A DNA stretch of 64,000 nt, taken from Canna indica (Eukaryota; Streptophyta; Magnoliopsida; Zingiberales; Cannaceae). The stretch spans positions 10,943,501-11,007,500 of the forward strand of contig CP136896.1 in NCBI GenBank assembly GCA_034359265.1, in the 5' to 3' direction. The notes below the pieces were generated by a model. The model saw only the letters and a list, made by a program, of their open reading frames with translations. It ran no database searches and had not been told where the DNA came from. Shown here one piece after another: positions 23,216-35,169 of the stretch. Position 1 is the stretch's first letter, and each line of letters starts with the position of its first letter. Made by a program: the position numbers and the translations under genes.

Positions 23216-24713
23216 CGTAGAGCCGAGTAAATCTTACCTCACCCACAATAGAGAACACGGAGCCAGGTGACCGTCGTCGCACACCAACGACAACACCCGA
23301 CAACGATGATCATTTGCAACTTAGTGACACAGAAACAGTAAGGAGCGACGCTCTGGCACTAGCCAAACTCCCCCCAGAAGCATCCTAGCGTCGAATAAAT
23401 GACCTGGAGACGGAGAACCAATGGTTAGTAGCCCAAGTCGTGATGGTGATGCAGCCCCCAGAATAACCCCCGATCGATCACGAGTATTGCCGCCTAGAAC
23501 ATGAAGAAAGCAACCGCTCGAATAAGAGGAGACCGGTTTCCGTCCTTCGAGACGAGATCTCCAGCACACCCCGTCAAGGAAGAGAGAAAGATTCCAAGGC
23601 CGTGGAGGTCGTGATGCCCTCACTATCGACTCAGGACCCTTCGCCGAGCACATCATGGCAACAAGCCTTCCATCCAAGTCTAGGTTGTCAACTACTCTGA
23701 TGCCCTACGACGGTAAGGGCGACCGTACTATACACCTTACGACGTTCAGGACCATGATGCTCTTCAACAAAGCAACCGACCCTGCCCTTTGCAGAGTCTT
23801 CCCAACTTTCTTAGAGAAAACTGCTCTACTGTGGTTCGCTTCCCTCCGACCGAGATCTGTACATTTTTTCGCAAAACTCTCCCACACCTTCCTCAATCGA
23901 TTTCCTCATCTCGGGTCTACTCAAAAATAGAAGATGCCCTCCACTGCATTAGATAAGGGCAACATGAACCCCTACGGGAATACATACACAGGTTTCAAGC
24001 TATAGTTGCCAAAATCTCGAATCTCGACCCTCGAGTCGAGTTTTACTCCATCAAATACGGGCTGAAGCTTGGATACTTTGTCGACTAGATCGCTCTCATA
24101 AAGCTCAGAGATATGGTTGAGTTCCAGGAGAAAGCCGCAAGTTTTATAGAGATGGAAAAACTTCATGAGACTAGAAAGGCCGACATTCAGAACATCAAAT
24201 ACACTGCCGAAGACAAAAAGTCCAAAAGGACATACAGAAAAAATGAAGAACACAATCGCCACGAATAGAATAACGACAGAGGGCCGAGGTCACCACCTCG
24301 CTCGAACGCCCGATATGAAAGGTACACTCCTCTCAATACCAGGAAGGAAGCCATCCATCGTGAAATCTACGACTTAAAACTCCTCGAGCACCCTGGCAAT
24401 GCTGGAAAGCAGAAGCTACCACCTAATGCCAACTGAGCAAGAATTGCACTGTCCACAACACTTACGGACACACCACTAAAGACTGTGTAGTACTCGGCGA
24501 TTAACTTGAGGACTTGGTCCGTGCAGGACACCTCAACTGATATGTCCATCACCAAAGAGAACGTGGTCGAAGCAGGAGCCGAGACCATTGATGAAGGAGC
24601 TGTAGTCAGACACCTCCAAACCCCTACTTGGGCCAAAGGGAGAGCAACCGAGCTAGTCGTTCAGGAAACGAACTCTGAGGAGTTATTGACTAGATCACCA
24701 GCGGGTTCGCGGG
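23216..24713 (+). pseudogene. Tat-like Ty3 gag, decayed
   Basis: Gag packages retroelement RNA. A Retrotrans_gag-like core is at 23655-23930 (YDGKGDRTIHLTTFRTMM, later LCRVFPTFLEKTALLWF). It continues in other frames with LREYIHRFQAIVAKISNLDP (from about 23968) and a later DQLEDLVRAGHLN-like stretch with changes near 24500-24535. Several stops and frame changes break it. No protease or RT follows, because the Tekay-like LTR starts at 24714 in the middle of the coding region and the Tat sequence is not picked up again. This order makes the Tat element older than the Tekay insertion. Confidence 0.75.
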
Positions 24714-27423
24714 TGTAATATTCCAAATATTATGATAATTTTTATTATTTATCTTTGCCAGTCTAGCGGGCTGATTCGAGGTCGAGCTGAGTCGAGTCAT
24801 GATCCAGTGCGAGCTTGAAAGCTCGGGTAAGTAGGAATATGATTTATGCAGTTTCTTTTCCTGCTTAGATAAATTTATTTAATTGTTGCATTGCATGTGT
24901 GTGCATGTGATTGATGCTTGTATTTAGCATGAGATTAAGTTTGGATTGAGGAGTTAGCGGGTTTGGATCCGGGATTGAGGCGGATGCGGATTAAAAGAGG
25001 TTAGGGTTGGATGAGATAGGGAAGGAATTATAAAATTCCTCCTAGGGCTAGGCGGCTCCCTATTGTAGCCGCACCAGCCACCTAGAGAGAAGAGAGGAGC
25101 CGCCGAGCAAAGCCAAGTCACCCCTTCCTTCTTCTCTCTTGGAGCCGCCGAGTAGAGCCAAGCCGCCCCTCCCTTCCTCTATCCCTTCCTCTCCCTTGGA
25201 AGCCAAGCCGTCGGCTTGATAGGAGCCGCCGCCCCTTCCCCCTTGTTTGAGCAGAGCCGCCACACTCTTTGAGGCCGGATTCAGATGCTGTCGATTGAGA
25301 ATTTTCTTCGATTTCTTCTTCATGATCATGTGAGTGGTTTTACCCCTCCTTTTCTTGAAATTCTTCTTATGTTCTTAAGCTGATTTGGACATTGAGACGT
25401 TCTTATTGATTTTCCGTCGATTCTTGAGTTTTTATCGCCGAATTCTTGTGTCGATATGAGGGAAGGGGCCCGAGATTCCCCTTTGTGGCTCGGCAGCCCT
25501 AGGACTACCCTAGGGGTGCTCGACCAAGGTGGAAATATGGGTGCCCTCGAGGTGTTTGATGAAAAGCCTAAGAGAAGATTCTTGTTTGTTTTGGGATCTA
25601 TATCTTGGATTGCTTACCTTATATGGTTCCTATGACGTTAATGCATATCTTGTAATTAAATCTTCGATTTCAGCGTATTAATCATTCTTTATATATGAAA
25701 GGAATTAATCTTGATGTCACGTATGTTCTTGATTTGGGTTCTTGATTATGAAGCTTGAGTCTTGTTTTAAAGATGATGTTGATGCTTGCTAAATCTTGTT
25801 TAGCAAATATGGTTTAATCTTTGTATGATTTATCTTAATATTATAAATCTATTTTGGTAGTAATTAAGTATTTAATTACCATAAATTTTGGATTAATTAT
25901 CTTGATATGCTGAAAACTCAACATGCTGGAATTTAATGCTGAATTATCATTAGGGAGGCTGATTTGTTAATATATGTTGTGATGAGTATAGTTCACTGAA
26001 TATAATCATGTAACCTATCATTTTAACCAAAAAATATAGTCTAGATCCACAGGACGCACTTTGGAAATCAGATTCGGTTTGGGTGCACCAATTTTGGGCT
26101 CAACGGTAAATTAAAAATAAAATCCTAAAGCAAAACTCTAATTTTGGCAGAAATTTTAATTGTATGATTAAAATTCAAGGGGAAACATAATTTGTTAAGA
26201 GACAACAAAATAAGTTATATGCATGAAATAAAACCTTATTGGTTGATGATATTACGGGTCTAGGCGTTGGGATCGGGCATTTAGTGTTGCGGCGTTTTCC
26301 AATAAAGACACCCCTAAGACACCGTAGGAGACACTTGACTTAGGTCTTGTTAGCGTTATATCTCTATGAATGACAGAGAGGCTCGGATATGAGCCGGATT
26401 GCGAGCTTGGCCCGGAAGGTTGGATGGTTAATTTCCAACCTGTGTTTAAGGAATAAGTTCGGACAGACAAATCCCAATTATTCCTGCGATTGTTTAAGGA
26501 ATAAGTTCGGATGGGCGAATCCCGATTATTCCTGCGATATCTTTAAGGAACAAGTTCGGATGGGCGAATCCCGATTGTTCCTGCATTTCTCGTGGAACAA
26601 GTTCGGACGGGCAAATCCCGATTGTTCACGAGTTTCTTTATTTAAGGAATAAGTTCGAATCGGTGAATCCCGATTATTCATGTGCTTTATCTAACGGTTC
26701 TATTATAGGATAATCTCGGATGGGTCAATCCCGATTATCCTCATAATCCTTGAGTGTGATTTGTTGCCTTAGGGCATGGGTAGGCTGAGGCCTATTGTAC
26801 TTCACTACTAAGTAAATTGGTTTGCCTTTGGGCATGTGATGGTCAGATGGCCTGCTAGCTAGTCATACCACTTGTTGCATTACCCCTGTATGAGACATGG
26901 GCATTTATTCATTTATCTCTGTGGTTGATTTTTATGGTGGGGGTTGGTAGAACCGCTCACTGAGTTCTTTTGAACTCACTCGTTGTTTATTTCTATTTTT
27001 TTTTTGCAGAGTCTAACCAGTGAGGTGGGTTGGAGCACTTGGCGCGGTTGGAGGGCAGATGAGTCACATTGATCTCATAGTAGTCCTAGTTAGGGGTCGT
27101 AGTCGAGTCTTTGGTAGTTTGTCATGCACTTGTATTTTGGTATTTTGGAACTGTAGTCCCTTAGGGACATTCATGTCTTTCCTTCAAATTTCATTTGTTA
27201 AGAGTAAACTGTTGAACTTTGATTTATTTATTTCCCCACTTTAAATACTTTGCTAAAAACTTTACTTCTTGAATGAAAATCTATTTTGTTTTCTTATTCA
27301 AAATAAAAATTGTTATTCTTTTCGCTATGTTTATTTATGAGTTGACATGTGCATGGGTTAGGTTGCGGGGTATAGGCATATATACCATGGCCGGTCACGA
27401 GACCCTAAGTTGGGGCGTGACCA
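24714..27423 (+). repeat. Tekay-like 5' LTR
   Basis: Begins TGTAATATTCCAAATATT and ends 'gttggggcgtgacca', both typical of the Tekay/Del group. It is about 2.7 kb. A primer-binding site follows. It contains the hairpin repeat array at 26450-26740 and the motif ctcactgagttcttttgaac near 26960. Confidence 0.8.
26450..26740 (+). repeat. Array of six covarying hairpin repeats in the LTR
   Basis: Units start at 26450, 26498, 26547, 26594, 26646 and 26708 (period about 48, last spacing 62). Each has an outer stem of GGAATAA with TTATTCC and an inner stem of TCGG with CCGA around a loop such as atgggcgaatc. Changes are compensated. Units 3 and 4 pair GAACAA with TTGTTC. Unit 6 pairs GGATAA with TTATCC, having lost one base on each side. 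A further hairpin, GGTTGG/CCAACC, lies just upstream at 26418-26440. Confidence 0.85.
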
Positions 27424-27425
27424 TA

Positions 27426-27437
27426 TGGTATTAGAGC
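27426..27437 (+). promoter_or_regulatory. Primer-binding site (initiator tRNA-Met type)
   Basis: tggtattagagc, two bases after the 5' LTR. One base differs from the common plant TGGTATCAGAGC. Confidence 0.8.
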
Positions 27438-27645
27438 ATGTGATTTGGTCTGACTACGATCTAGAGTTTTTTTACCGTATAGGGCATTCCTAGCGTGTCG
27501 GTATACGATAGGGTTGTGTTATGAGATCAATGGGCTAAGTCTGCACCTCAGCGCGACTTGTGGTTAAGTTTATTTTTTTTAAAAAAAACTTAGGGTGAAT
27601 TAAATTATCTAATTATGATGTTTTCTTTCTAGTGATTCCAGATTG

Positions 27646-28777
27646 ATGGAGGCCTTTAATGTCGCATGGAGCGGTGGTGGCAGCAACTCCACAGAGCGCC
27701 AAGGCCGAGGCCGGGGTCGGGGCCGGGGTTGTGGGAGACCACCGCAGGCTCGGGAGGTTGTAGGACATGATCCCATGGTTGTGCAGTTGTAGGCCCGAGT
27801 GGCTGAGTTGACTGAGGCACTCCACACGGAGCAAGAACTAAGGCAGCAGCCACAACTGGTGCCGGTAGTACCCATCGGAGGTGGTCAAGCCAGTAGCACC
27901 TGTGGTCAGAGTTCCCAAAGCACCTACATATGCCGATTTTGTCGCATTCAGGACACCAGAGTTTACATGGATAGATCAGCGGGTGGAAGTCACCAATTTC
28001 CTAGGGAATTATTATGAGCTGTATAGGGAGCTCGGTTATTCTTCTGAGACGACCGCTTGACTGATCGGGTTACAGCTGAGAGGACCAGCCAAGGATTGGC
28101 TTAACACCTAGAGGGACCACAGAGCAGCAGATGTACCACCCCCTACTTGGGAGAAGTTCAAAGCTATTATGGTTGAGAAGTACCTCTCGTTGAGCATCCA
28201 GGATAGGCGGGTGAATGAATTTGAGCTACTACGTCAGACCGTCAGTATGTCAGTAATGGACTATGAGATGGAGTTCACCCGACTCTCGAAGTACCATCCC
28301 ACTTTGGTAGTCACAGAGACCGCCAGGGTTAAGAGGTTTGTCAGAGGGCTGAGGCCACAAATCGCCAGACTTATCCATTATACGGAGGACACTTCTTTTG
28401 CTCGGGTTATAGATGAGGCGCTCCGAAAGGTGGCATTGGTACCGACAGACAGGCATGATAGACCCAGAAGAAAAAGTTTCAGCCCTAGCACTCGTGGGGT
28501 CGGCCAGCTCACTCTGAGGGTACTCTCACGATAGCAGATCCACAGCAGGGCGGAGGTCATAACAGTTCCAGAGGCCACATGAGCTCAGGACCAGGGGCGT
28601 CATCAAGAGGCTGGTAGTGGAGGCCTGGGCCGCAGCCTTGTAACCGATTTCACAGGAAGCACTGGGGAGCTTGCTAGGGACGTTCAGAGGTATATTTAGC
28701 TGTGGGTAGGCTGGGCACTATAGAAAGGATTGTCCTGGCAAAAGCAGTTAATAGCCTGATCAGACGAGAGGAAAGGC
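27646..28777 (+). pseudogene. Tekay-like gag, decayed
   Basis: Starts MEAFNVAWSGGGSNSTERQG, then a Gly-Arg-rich stretch. The Retrotrans_gag core is readable across frames: LQLRGPAKDWLNT near 28070, then WEKFKAIMVEKYLS, DYEMEFTRLSKYHP and RVKRFVRGLRPQIARLI near 28150-28380. In-frame stops at about 27790, 28060 and 28110 break it. A degenerate Cys-rich knuckle region near 28690-28745 is cut by the hAT element. Confidence 0.8.
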
Positions 28778-29392
28778 TAGGGGTGAGCAAGATTCCCCGA
28801 TTTATCAAAACCGAACCGAAACCGATCGAACAGAACCCGAAACCAACCGAACCAAATTTTTTTGGTTCGATTTTCGATCAAATTTTTTTAGGATTTAATT
28901 TTTTGGTTCGGTTGGGTGAATTTACTGAAAAAAAATTGGTTTTAACCGAATTTACCATATATATATATATATACGTATAATAAAATTTAGATCATGTATT
29001 GATATTTGTCTTGGTGGTTAAGTGAAACTTTAACCCTCCTGCTCGCCCAAGTTAGATTCCTAGTGCATGTGTATTATTATTTATTTTATATTTAATTATA
29101 TATATAATATGTGTTAGTTAGATATGAATTGATAATGAAGTTTGCTAAGATGGTTAGTGACTTATGAAGTTAAAGTTTGGAATTCCTACTTGCTAGGGTT
29201 CGAGTCTTGGTGAATATTTTTTTGGTTTTTCTTTATAATATTTTCGGTTAATCGAATTAAATTAATCGAACCAAACTGAATTAACCGATTTTTTTCGATT
29301 CGATAAACAGTTAAAAAATTTCTCTTGGTTCGGTTCGATTAACCGATGATTCGGTTCGATTATTAACCGAACCGAACCGATGCACACCCCTA
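28778..29392. mobile_element. Non-autonomous hAT element inside the Tekay gag-pol
   Basis: The ends are TAGGGGTGAGCA and TGCACACCCCTA. The 8 bp target-site duplication ggaaaggc (28770-28777 and 29393-29400) is perfect. Subterminal 'accgaaccga' and 'tcggttcg' motifs are inverted. The interior holds two tRNA-like stretches, 'tggtggttaag' near 29013 and 'gatggttag...ggttcgagtc' at about 29149-29209. Confidence 0.9.
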
Positions 29393-29400
29393 GGAAAGGC

Positions 29401-31498
29401 ACTGATGTGAGTAGGTTCCGTGGCTTAGAGGGGCCAGACTCAGTGAGGAGGCCAGTGAGCCGGTGGTTCAGAGAGGCTCACTGCACGAGTGTTTGCTTTG
29501 AACTAAGAGGGCGCCGAGGCATCCAGGGCAGTAGTGTCAGGTAACCTTATTGTTTGTTATGTTATTGCTTATATTTTGTTTGATCCAGGTGCTATGCATT
29601 CTTTTGTATCTGTATTATTTGCTGCTAAGTTGTCAGGGAAACCCTCTATGCTTGATTTGCCTCTTGTGGTGTCTACGCCTACGGGCGATTCTGTGCTGGC
29701 AGAGATAGTCTTTCGGGGTTGTGAGATGGTCATTTGTGGGCACGTGCCGATGGCCGAATTGACACTCCTGCCAATGTTAGAGCTTGATGTGATTTTGAGC
29801 ATGGACTAGTTGGTCGACCATTTCGTCTCAGTGGACTGCAGGGCTAAGACTGTGACCTTCAGTAAGCCCGGATTGCCCTAGTTTACCTTCTAGGGTGAGG
29901 GAAGGGGGGATTCATTGGTGACCATTTTAGCTCTGAAGGCTCAGAAGCTACTTCTAGGCGGTTGCCAATCTTTCTTGGCCTTTGTGTCTGTGGCAGAGGG
30001 GAGCGGAGGTGCGGCTAGGGGCATTGAGGGAATGCTCGTGGTATGCGGGTTCTCTGATGTGTTTCTAGAGGAGTTGTCAGGTTTGCCCCCAAAGAGGGAG
30101 ATTGAGTTTTGTATTGATTTGTAGCCTGAGGTGAAGCCAATTTCCATTCCACTGTATCGGGTGGCACCAGCTGAGTTAAGGGAGTTGAAGTCCCAATTGC
30201 AAGAGCTGCTTGAGTTGAGCTTCATTCGCCAAAGTTTTTCGCCTTGGGGTGCTCCAGTGCTCTTCGTGAAAAAGAAAGATGGGTCCATGCAGATATGCAT
30301 TGATTACCGGCAGCTTAACAAGGTGACGGTAAAAAATCGTTATTCGCTGCCCAGGATTGATGATTTGTTTGATCAGCTTCAGGGGGCTCAGTGGTTTTCC
30401 AAGATTGACATGCGATCAGGGTACTATCAGTTGAGAATCCGGGATGGTGACATCCCGAAGACGGCTTTCAGGTCGAGGTATAGTCACTATGAGTTCCTGG
30501 TTATGTCATTCGAGCTAACTAATGCACCTGCAACATTTATGGATCTGATGAACCGAGTGTTCAAGGAATATTTGGATAAATTTATGATAGTATTTATTCA
30601 TGTCATTTTGATATATTCCAAGAGCAGGGAGGAGCATGCTTAGCACTTGAGGGTAGTTCTGGAGACTCTCAGGGAGCACAGATTATATACCAAATTCTCC
30701 AAGTGCGAGTTCTGGTTGAAGAGTGCAGGGTTCCTTGGCCATGTAGTGTCCAGGGAAGGGGTAAAAGTGGCTAATGTCACAGAGATTCGCAGCTTCCTGG
30801 GGTTGGCAAGTTATTATAGAAAATTTGTGAAGAATTTCTCCAGGATTGCGATGACATTGACCCACCCGATTAAGAAGAATGTCAAGTTCGCCTGGGACAG
30901 TAAGTGTGAGGAGAGCTTTCAGAAGCTCAAGGACCGTTTGACGTCGGCACTAGTTGTAGCTGTACCCTCGGGCCCGGGAGAGTTTGTTGTTTATTGTGAT
31001 GCCTCTTGAGTCGGCTTGGGTTGTATTTTAATGCAGAATGATACGGTGATAGCTTATGCCTCCCCGCAGTTGAAGGTCCATGAGAAGAATTATCCGACTC
31101 ATGTTCTTAAGCTAGCAGCAGTGGTGTTCGCATTGAAGCTGTGGCGTCACTACCTTTATGGCGAGGCTTGTGAGATATACACTGATGATAAGAGCCCCTA
31201 GTATTTGCTCACCTAGAAGGAGTTGAACCTGAGGTGGAGAAGATGGCTTGAACTTTTGAAGGACTATGACTACACGATCATGTACCATCCGGGGAAGGCA
31301 AATGTGGTGGCAAATGCTTTGAGCAGGAAGTCTATGGGCAGTCTAGCGCATTTGGCAGTTAGGAGAAGACTATTGGCTCAGGATTTGGCCATGTGTTTGG
31401 ATGGCGGGGCAGTCTTGTTAGTATCAGCCTCTGGTGCGTTGGTGGCTCACCTGATTATTCCTATTTTGGAAATGACAATCAAGTTATTCCGGTTTTGA
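29401..31498 (+). pseudogene. Tekay-like protease, RT and RNase H, decayed
   Basis: The protease motif FDPGAMHSFVS lies near 29580-29610. The RT spans about 30130-30790: [35 protein letters not shown] and [18 protein letters not shown] are readable. The catalytic F(I/V)DD box is [10 protein letters not shown], so both metal-binding aspartates are lost. RNase H (VYCDAS near 30990) and ALSRKS near 31325 follow. Stops lie at 29807-29809, 30122-30124, 30641-30643, 31007-31009 and 31199-31201. The integrase is absent. Confidence 0.85.
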
Positions 31499-31537
31499 AA
31501 TTTTATGCATTTTTATTTTAGTTTTGGGGATTCCAAT

Positions 31538-32027
31538 TAGGGATGATAATAATACTCGTTTAAGCGGATACTCGTGGATATTTACCCGTTTATGACGGAT
31601 ATTAGGGCTAATATTCTATCCACGGAAATCCGTGGGTAAATTATTTTACCCGTTTATTATATAGAGTAGGTATGGATATTATAGTACCCGTGTCCACGGG
31701 CACCCGCTACCCGTGAATATAAGTATAATTACAAAACTACCCTTTTATACATAAACTAAAAAATCTTAAATTTCTCTTTTTCTTAGAACTTATGTTGTTG
31801 TTCACATTTATTTCATTAATGCAACTTTGAATAATAATAAAATATAATAATTTACGATTTTCAAAATATCATGAATACCCACAAATATCCGCAGGGATGC
31901 ATCCCCCATGACGGATACTCATTTCTAATACCCATGGGGAATTAAAATGACATGTGTATCATATATCTTTCGCGGGACGAGTACCAAGGAGGCACTCCCG
32001 TACTTGTCCTGCCTGTTGTCATCCTTA
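31538..32027. mobile_element. Non-autonomous hAT element
   Basis: The ends are TAGGGATGATAA and TTGTCATCCTTA. The 8 bp target-site duplications are attccaat (31530-31537) and attcccat (32028-32035), with one mismatch. The interior has 'acccgt' and 'cgggta' motifs and no transposase. Confidence 0.8.
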
Positions 32028-32035
32028 ATTCCCAT

Positions 32036-32797
32036 AAACTTATTATAGTTTTGGGGAAATGCTTATATTATTACAATTACGGTTAGTTTTACCTTGTGCT
32101 CTAAAATTTATTTTGATTTTATTCTAATTCCTAATGTTTTAAAAAGTATCAATTTGGTCCTTGAAATTTATTATTATGTTTTATTTTGATTCATCAAATT
32201 TGAAAAGTCTTATGTTGATTCTCACTTTAATTTCACAATTTTAAAAAAAAATCAATTTAGCCTATTAAATTGACAAATCTCATGTTCTTCATCAACCAAT
32301 CAAAATTTATTTTTCAAAATAGGATATTGAATGTTTTTATTGATACGTAAGTCTCTATAACAATTTCTATTGTATCTTAGATGCATGTTTAAGGAAGTAA
32401 AGAACTATCTTTATCATAAAAAAATAAAAAAGAACTATCTTTATCAAATAATTATTAATATTATTATCATTAATGCGTAAATATGAGTTCATTGAGTATA
32501 TTAATCAATGAAAGTCATTCGGAGTTTAATGTAATTTTTTATTTATTTCGGTGAACTCATTAGCCCATTAATAAACAGGTTAGTAGATGCTAAAAAATAT
32601 ATTTTTTCATAATTAGATGAATTTGTTAACCGGTTAATACATCCACCCAAGAGAAATAAAATTTAATAAAATTATGGTGGCAAATGATATAGCATCCAAA
32701 AATATTTTTAATCAACAAATATGACCCATGTTAACATTCAAGAGGATCAAGTGAAAACTGACGTTTCAAAACTATATGATGTTTGATAGGTCTAAAT
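32036..32797. other. AT-rich spacer before the LINE
   Basis: No gene seen. Ends at the LINE target-site duplication. Confidence 0.5.
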
Positions 32798-34807
32798 AAG
32801 AATATTCAATATAAGCTTCGGTGCGATCATTTGGAATTCTTCTGCAAGCATTATGGAAGTAGCAGAAGTAGTACCCGTGCCTACTATGACTCCGTCGTCT
32901 GGTGTTGTGCCTCTGCCGCCCCCGGATTCTCCCCCCATCCCCCCGACTCCTCCCGATCGCGCCCCCTCTGTGCCCCCCCCTCTCGGCCTCTCGCCCCCCC
33001 TCTTCCTTGCGAGCTCGTTCCTCCTCTCGTGGCCCTGCACCCGCTCCAGGCCCCTTCTGGGCTCAGATACTCCGAGATGGGGACTCTCCGGATATTGAGG
33101 TAACCCCTGGATCTGCGCTTCGTGGCATTCATGCCTCATCGTCGGATTTTGTTCATTTTTCATCGGAGCAGTTACTCTCCTGGAGCGAGCCTTGGGCTTC
33201 CTCCCTCATTGGGAAGTTCTTAGGCAAGATGCCGTCACTTTCCGTGGTTTCTTCGTGGGCGTAGCGTTCTTGGTCTCTATCTGGTTTTGACTCAGTTTTA
33301 GACCTAGAAGAAGGATTCTTCGTTTTTAAGTTTTGTGATTCTGTTTCGTCATCAGAAATTCTTAGGGGGGGTCCTTATTTCCTGGTTGGTGCTGCCCTAA
33401 GGCTTGTCCCCTAGCGCCCATGTTTTCGTCCTTGGAATAAAACATTTTCGACGGCCCCCATGTGGGTAAGATTTATGAGTTTGCCGCTTGAATTTTTGAA
33501 CTCCCGGGTGTATTGACCGCCTTTCTCAAGCTTTGGGTCGTGTTATCTCTGTTGATCATCGGTCATTTTCTTTCTCCCGTGGGCGCTATGTCCAGGCTTG
33601 TATCGAAATCGATTTGAATCTTTCGCTCTGGCAGGGTCTCTGGGTTGGAGAGCTTTGCAAGGAATTCTTACAGCCACTCTCCTATGAGAACCTGCCGGCG
33701 GTGTGCTTCTCTTGTGGGCTCGTGAGGTGGACTGTGTGAAGAGTAAGGGGACTGTCACCCCCAGTCCACAACCGGGGACTGCCGCCCCCAGTCCACCACC
33801 GGTTTCCCTAGCTTTTACGTCATCGCTCTCTTGTGATTCGTCTAACGTTTCAGTTTCGTCTCCTGTGCCGGATGCTTCGATTCCGGTGGCTTCCTCGGTT
33901 GATATGGTTGATAATTCTAGTTTCTCTGTACGCGATGTGGCTTCTCGGATTCCCAATTTGAATTTAGAAGGAGGGGCTGCTCCGTCGGGCCCCACTACTA
34001 GAAATAGGTTCTTCAGCAAAGGCTATCAGCAATGGCCGCTCAAGTCGTTACAATTTGCAACGGCGTTCTTACGGCGCTCAAATCGTTGCAGATATGTTGT
34101 ATCTGCAACGACCTTGTTATGGCCGCTCGAGCTATTGCAGATATATAATCACATTAGCAACGGTTTTCTAACGAACAAGTGAGTCGTTGCTGATGATTAC
34201 TTATCAGCAACGGCGTTCTAACGGATGAGTGAGTCGTTGCTAATAAGATTATATAGGGCACGCGCCCGCGCCCGCCCCTTCCTCCTTCTTCTTTCTTTGC
34301 CTCCGCTGTCGCCGCCTGCTGCCGTTGTCGCCGCCGCTGCCACCTCGACCGCCGTCGTCGCCCCGTCCTGTTTCAGGTATTCCTCGCCGCCTTCTTCCTC
34401 CCCATTCATTATAGATACGGCCGAAACCCTAAATATAGGGTTTTGGTCGGTGGCCGATGGCCGGTGGTTGGCGGTCGGATCGTTGTCTAGTGTTTGGACA
34501 CTGGACGCCGACGCCAGAGTCCGGTGGACTCCGTCGCCGGAAATAGATTAAATATTTATTTTATAGATTAATTATTTAATTTATAGATTAATTATTAGAT
34601 TAACTTTTAGGGTTTAGATTAATTTTTAGATTAATTGTTATGATTTAGATTAATTGTTAGGGTTTAGATTAATTTTTAGATTAATCTATTTAGATAAATG
34701 TTATGTTTTAGATTAATAATGGTATGTTAATTATTTAAATAAATGCTATGTTTTAGATTAATATTAATTAATTAATTAAAATGTTAATTAGTCTGGAGTC
34801 GTACTTA

Positions 34808-34980
34808 GTGGACTCGCGCCAGAATCGTCCACTTCAGACTCGTGCCGGAATCGTCCATTTCGGACTTGCGCCGGAATCGTCCATTTCGGACTTGCGCCGG
34901 AATCGTCCATTTCGGACTTGCGCCGAAATCGTCCACTTTGGACTCGCGTCGGAATTATCCACTATGGACTCGAACCGACT
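34808..34980. repeat. Tandem repeat in the CACTA leader, about 30 bp x 6
   Basis: Units of the type 'ggactcgcgccggaatcgtcc' (with changes) recur about six times. Two to three copies are also present in the related fragment at 15850-15905. Confidence 0.8.
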
Positions 34981-35169
34981 CGAAACATTTAGAAAATAAT
35001 CATGCATTCAATAAGTTGGTATGTTTCACGTACGCATCGACGAGTCGGATATGATTTAGCAAAACCTTAGATCTATTCGGGGGTTGTATGTTCGTGTAAA
35101 AGAAGTAGATGATCTTTTATATGACGTACAATCCTTGAATTGTCGATGCATTTACAAAGAAGATGATGA

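Larger units (their letters stand above)
24714..31498 (+). mobile_element. Tekay-like Ty3 element, 3' truncated
   Basis: 5' LTR (24714-27423), primer-binding site, gag and protease-RT-RNase H occur in order. No integrase or chromodomain and no 3' LTR are present. The sequence stops near 31498 and is followed at once by a hAT insertion at 31538. It sits inside a Tat-like gag and has itself been hit by a hAT element at 28778-29392. Confidence 0.8.

Noticed and set aside
24714..31498. Autonomous Tekay retrotransposon
   Set aside because: The RT catalytic residues are lost, many stops are present, and the integrase and 3' LTR are missing.
32792..33264. Overlapping frames on both strands at the LINE 5' end
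   Set aside because: They are shadows of the Pro-rich LINE ORF1. Only the frame starting at 32853 fits its position.
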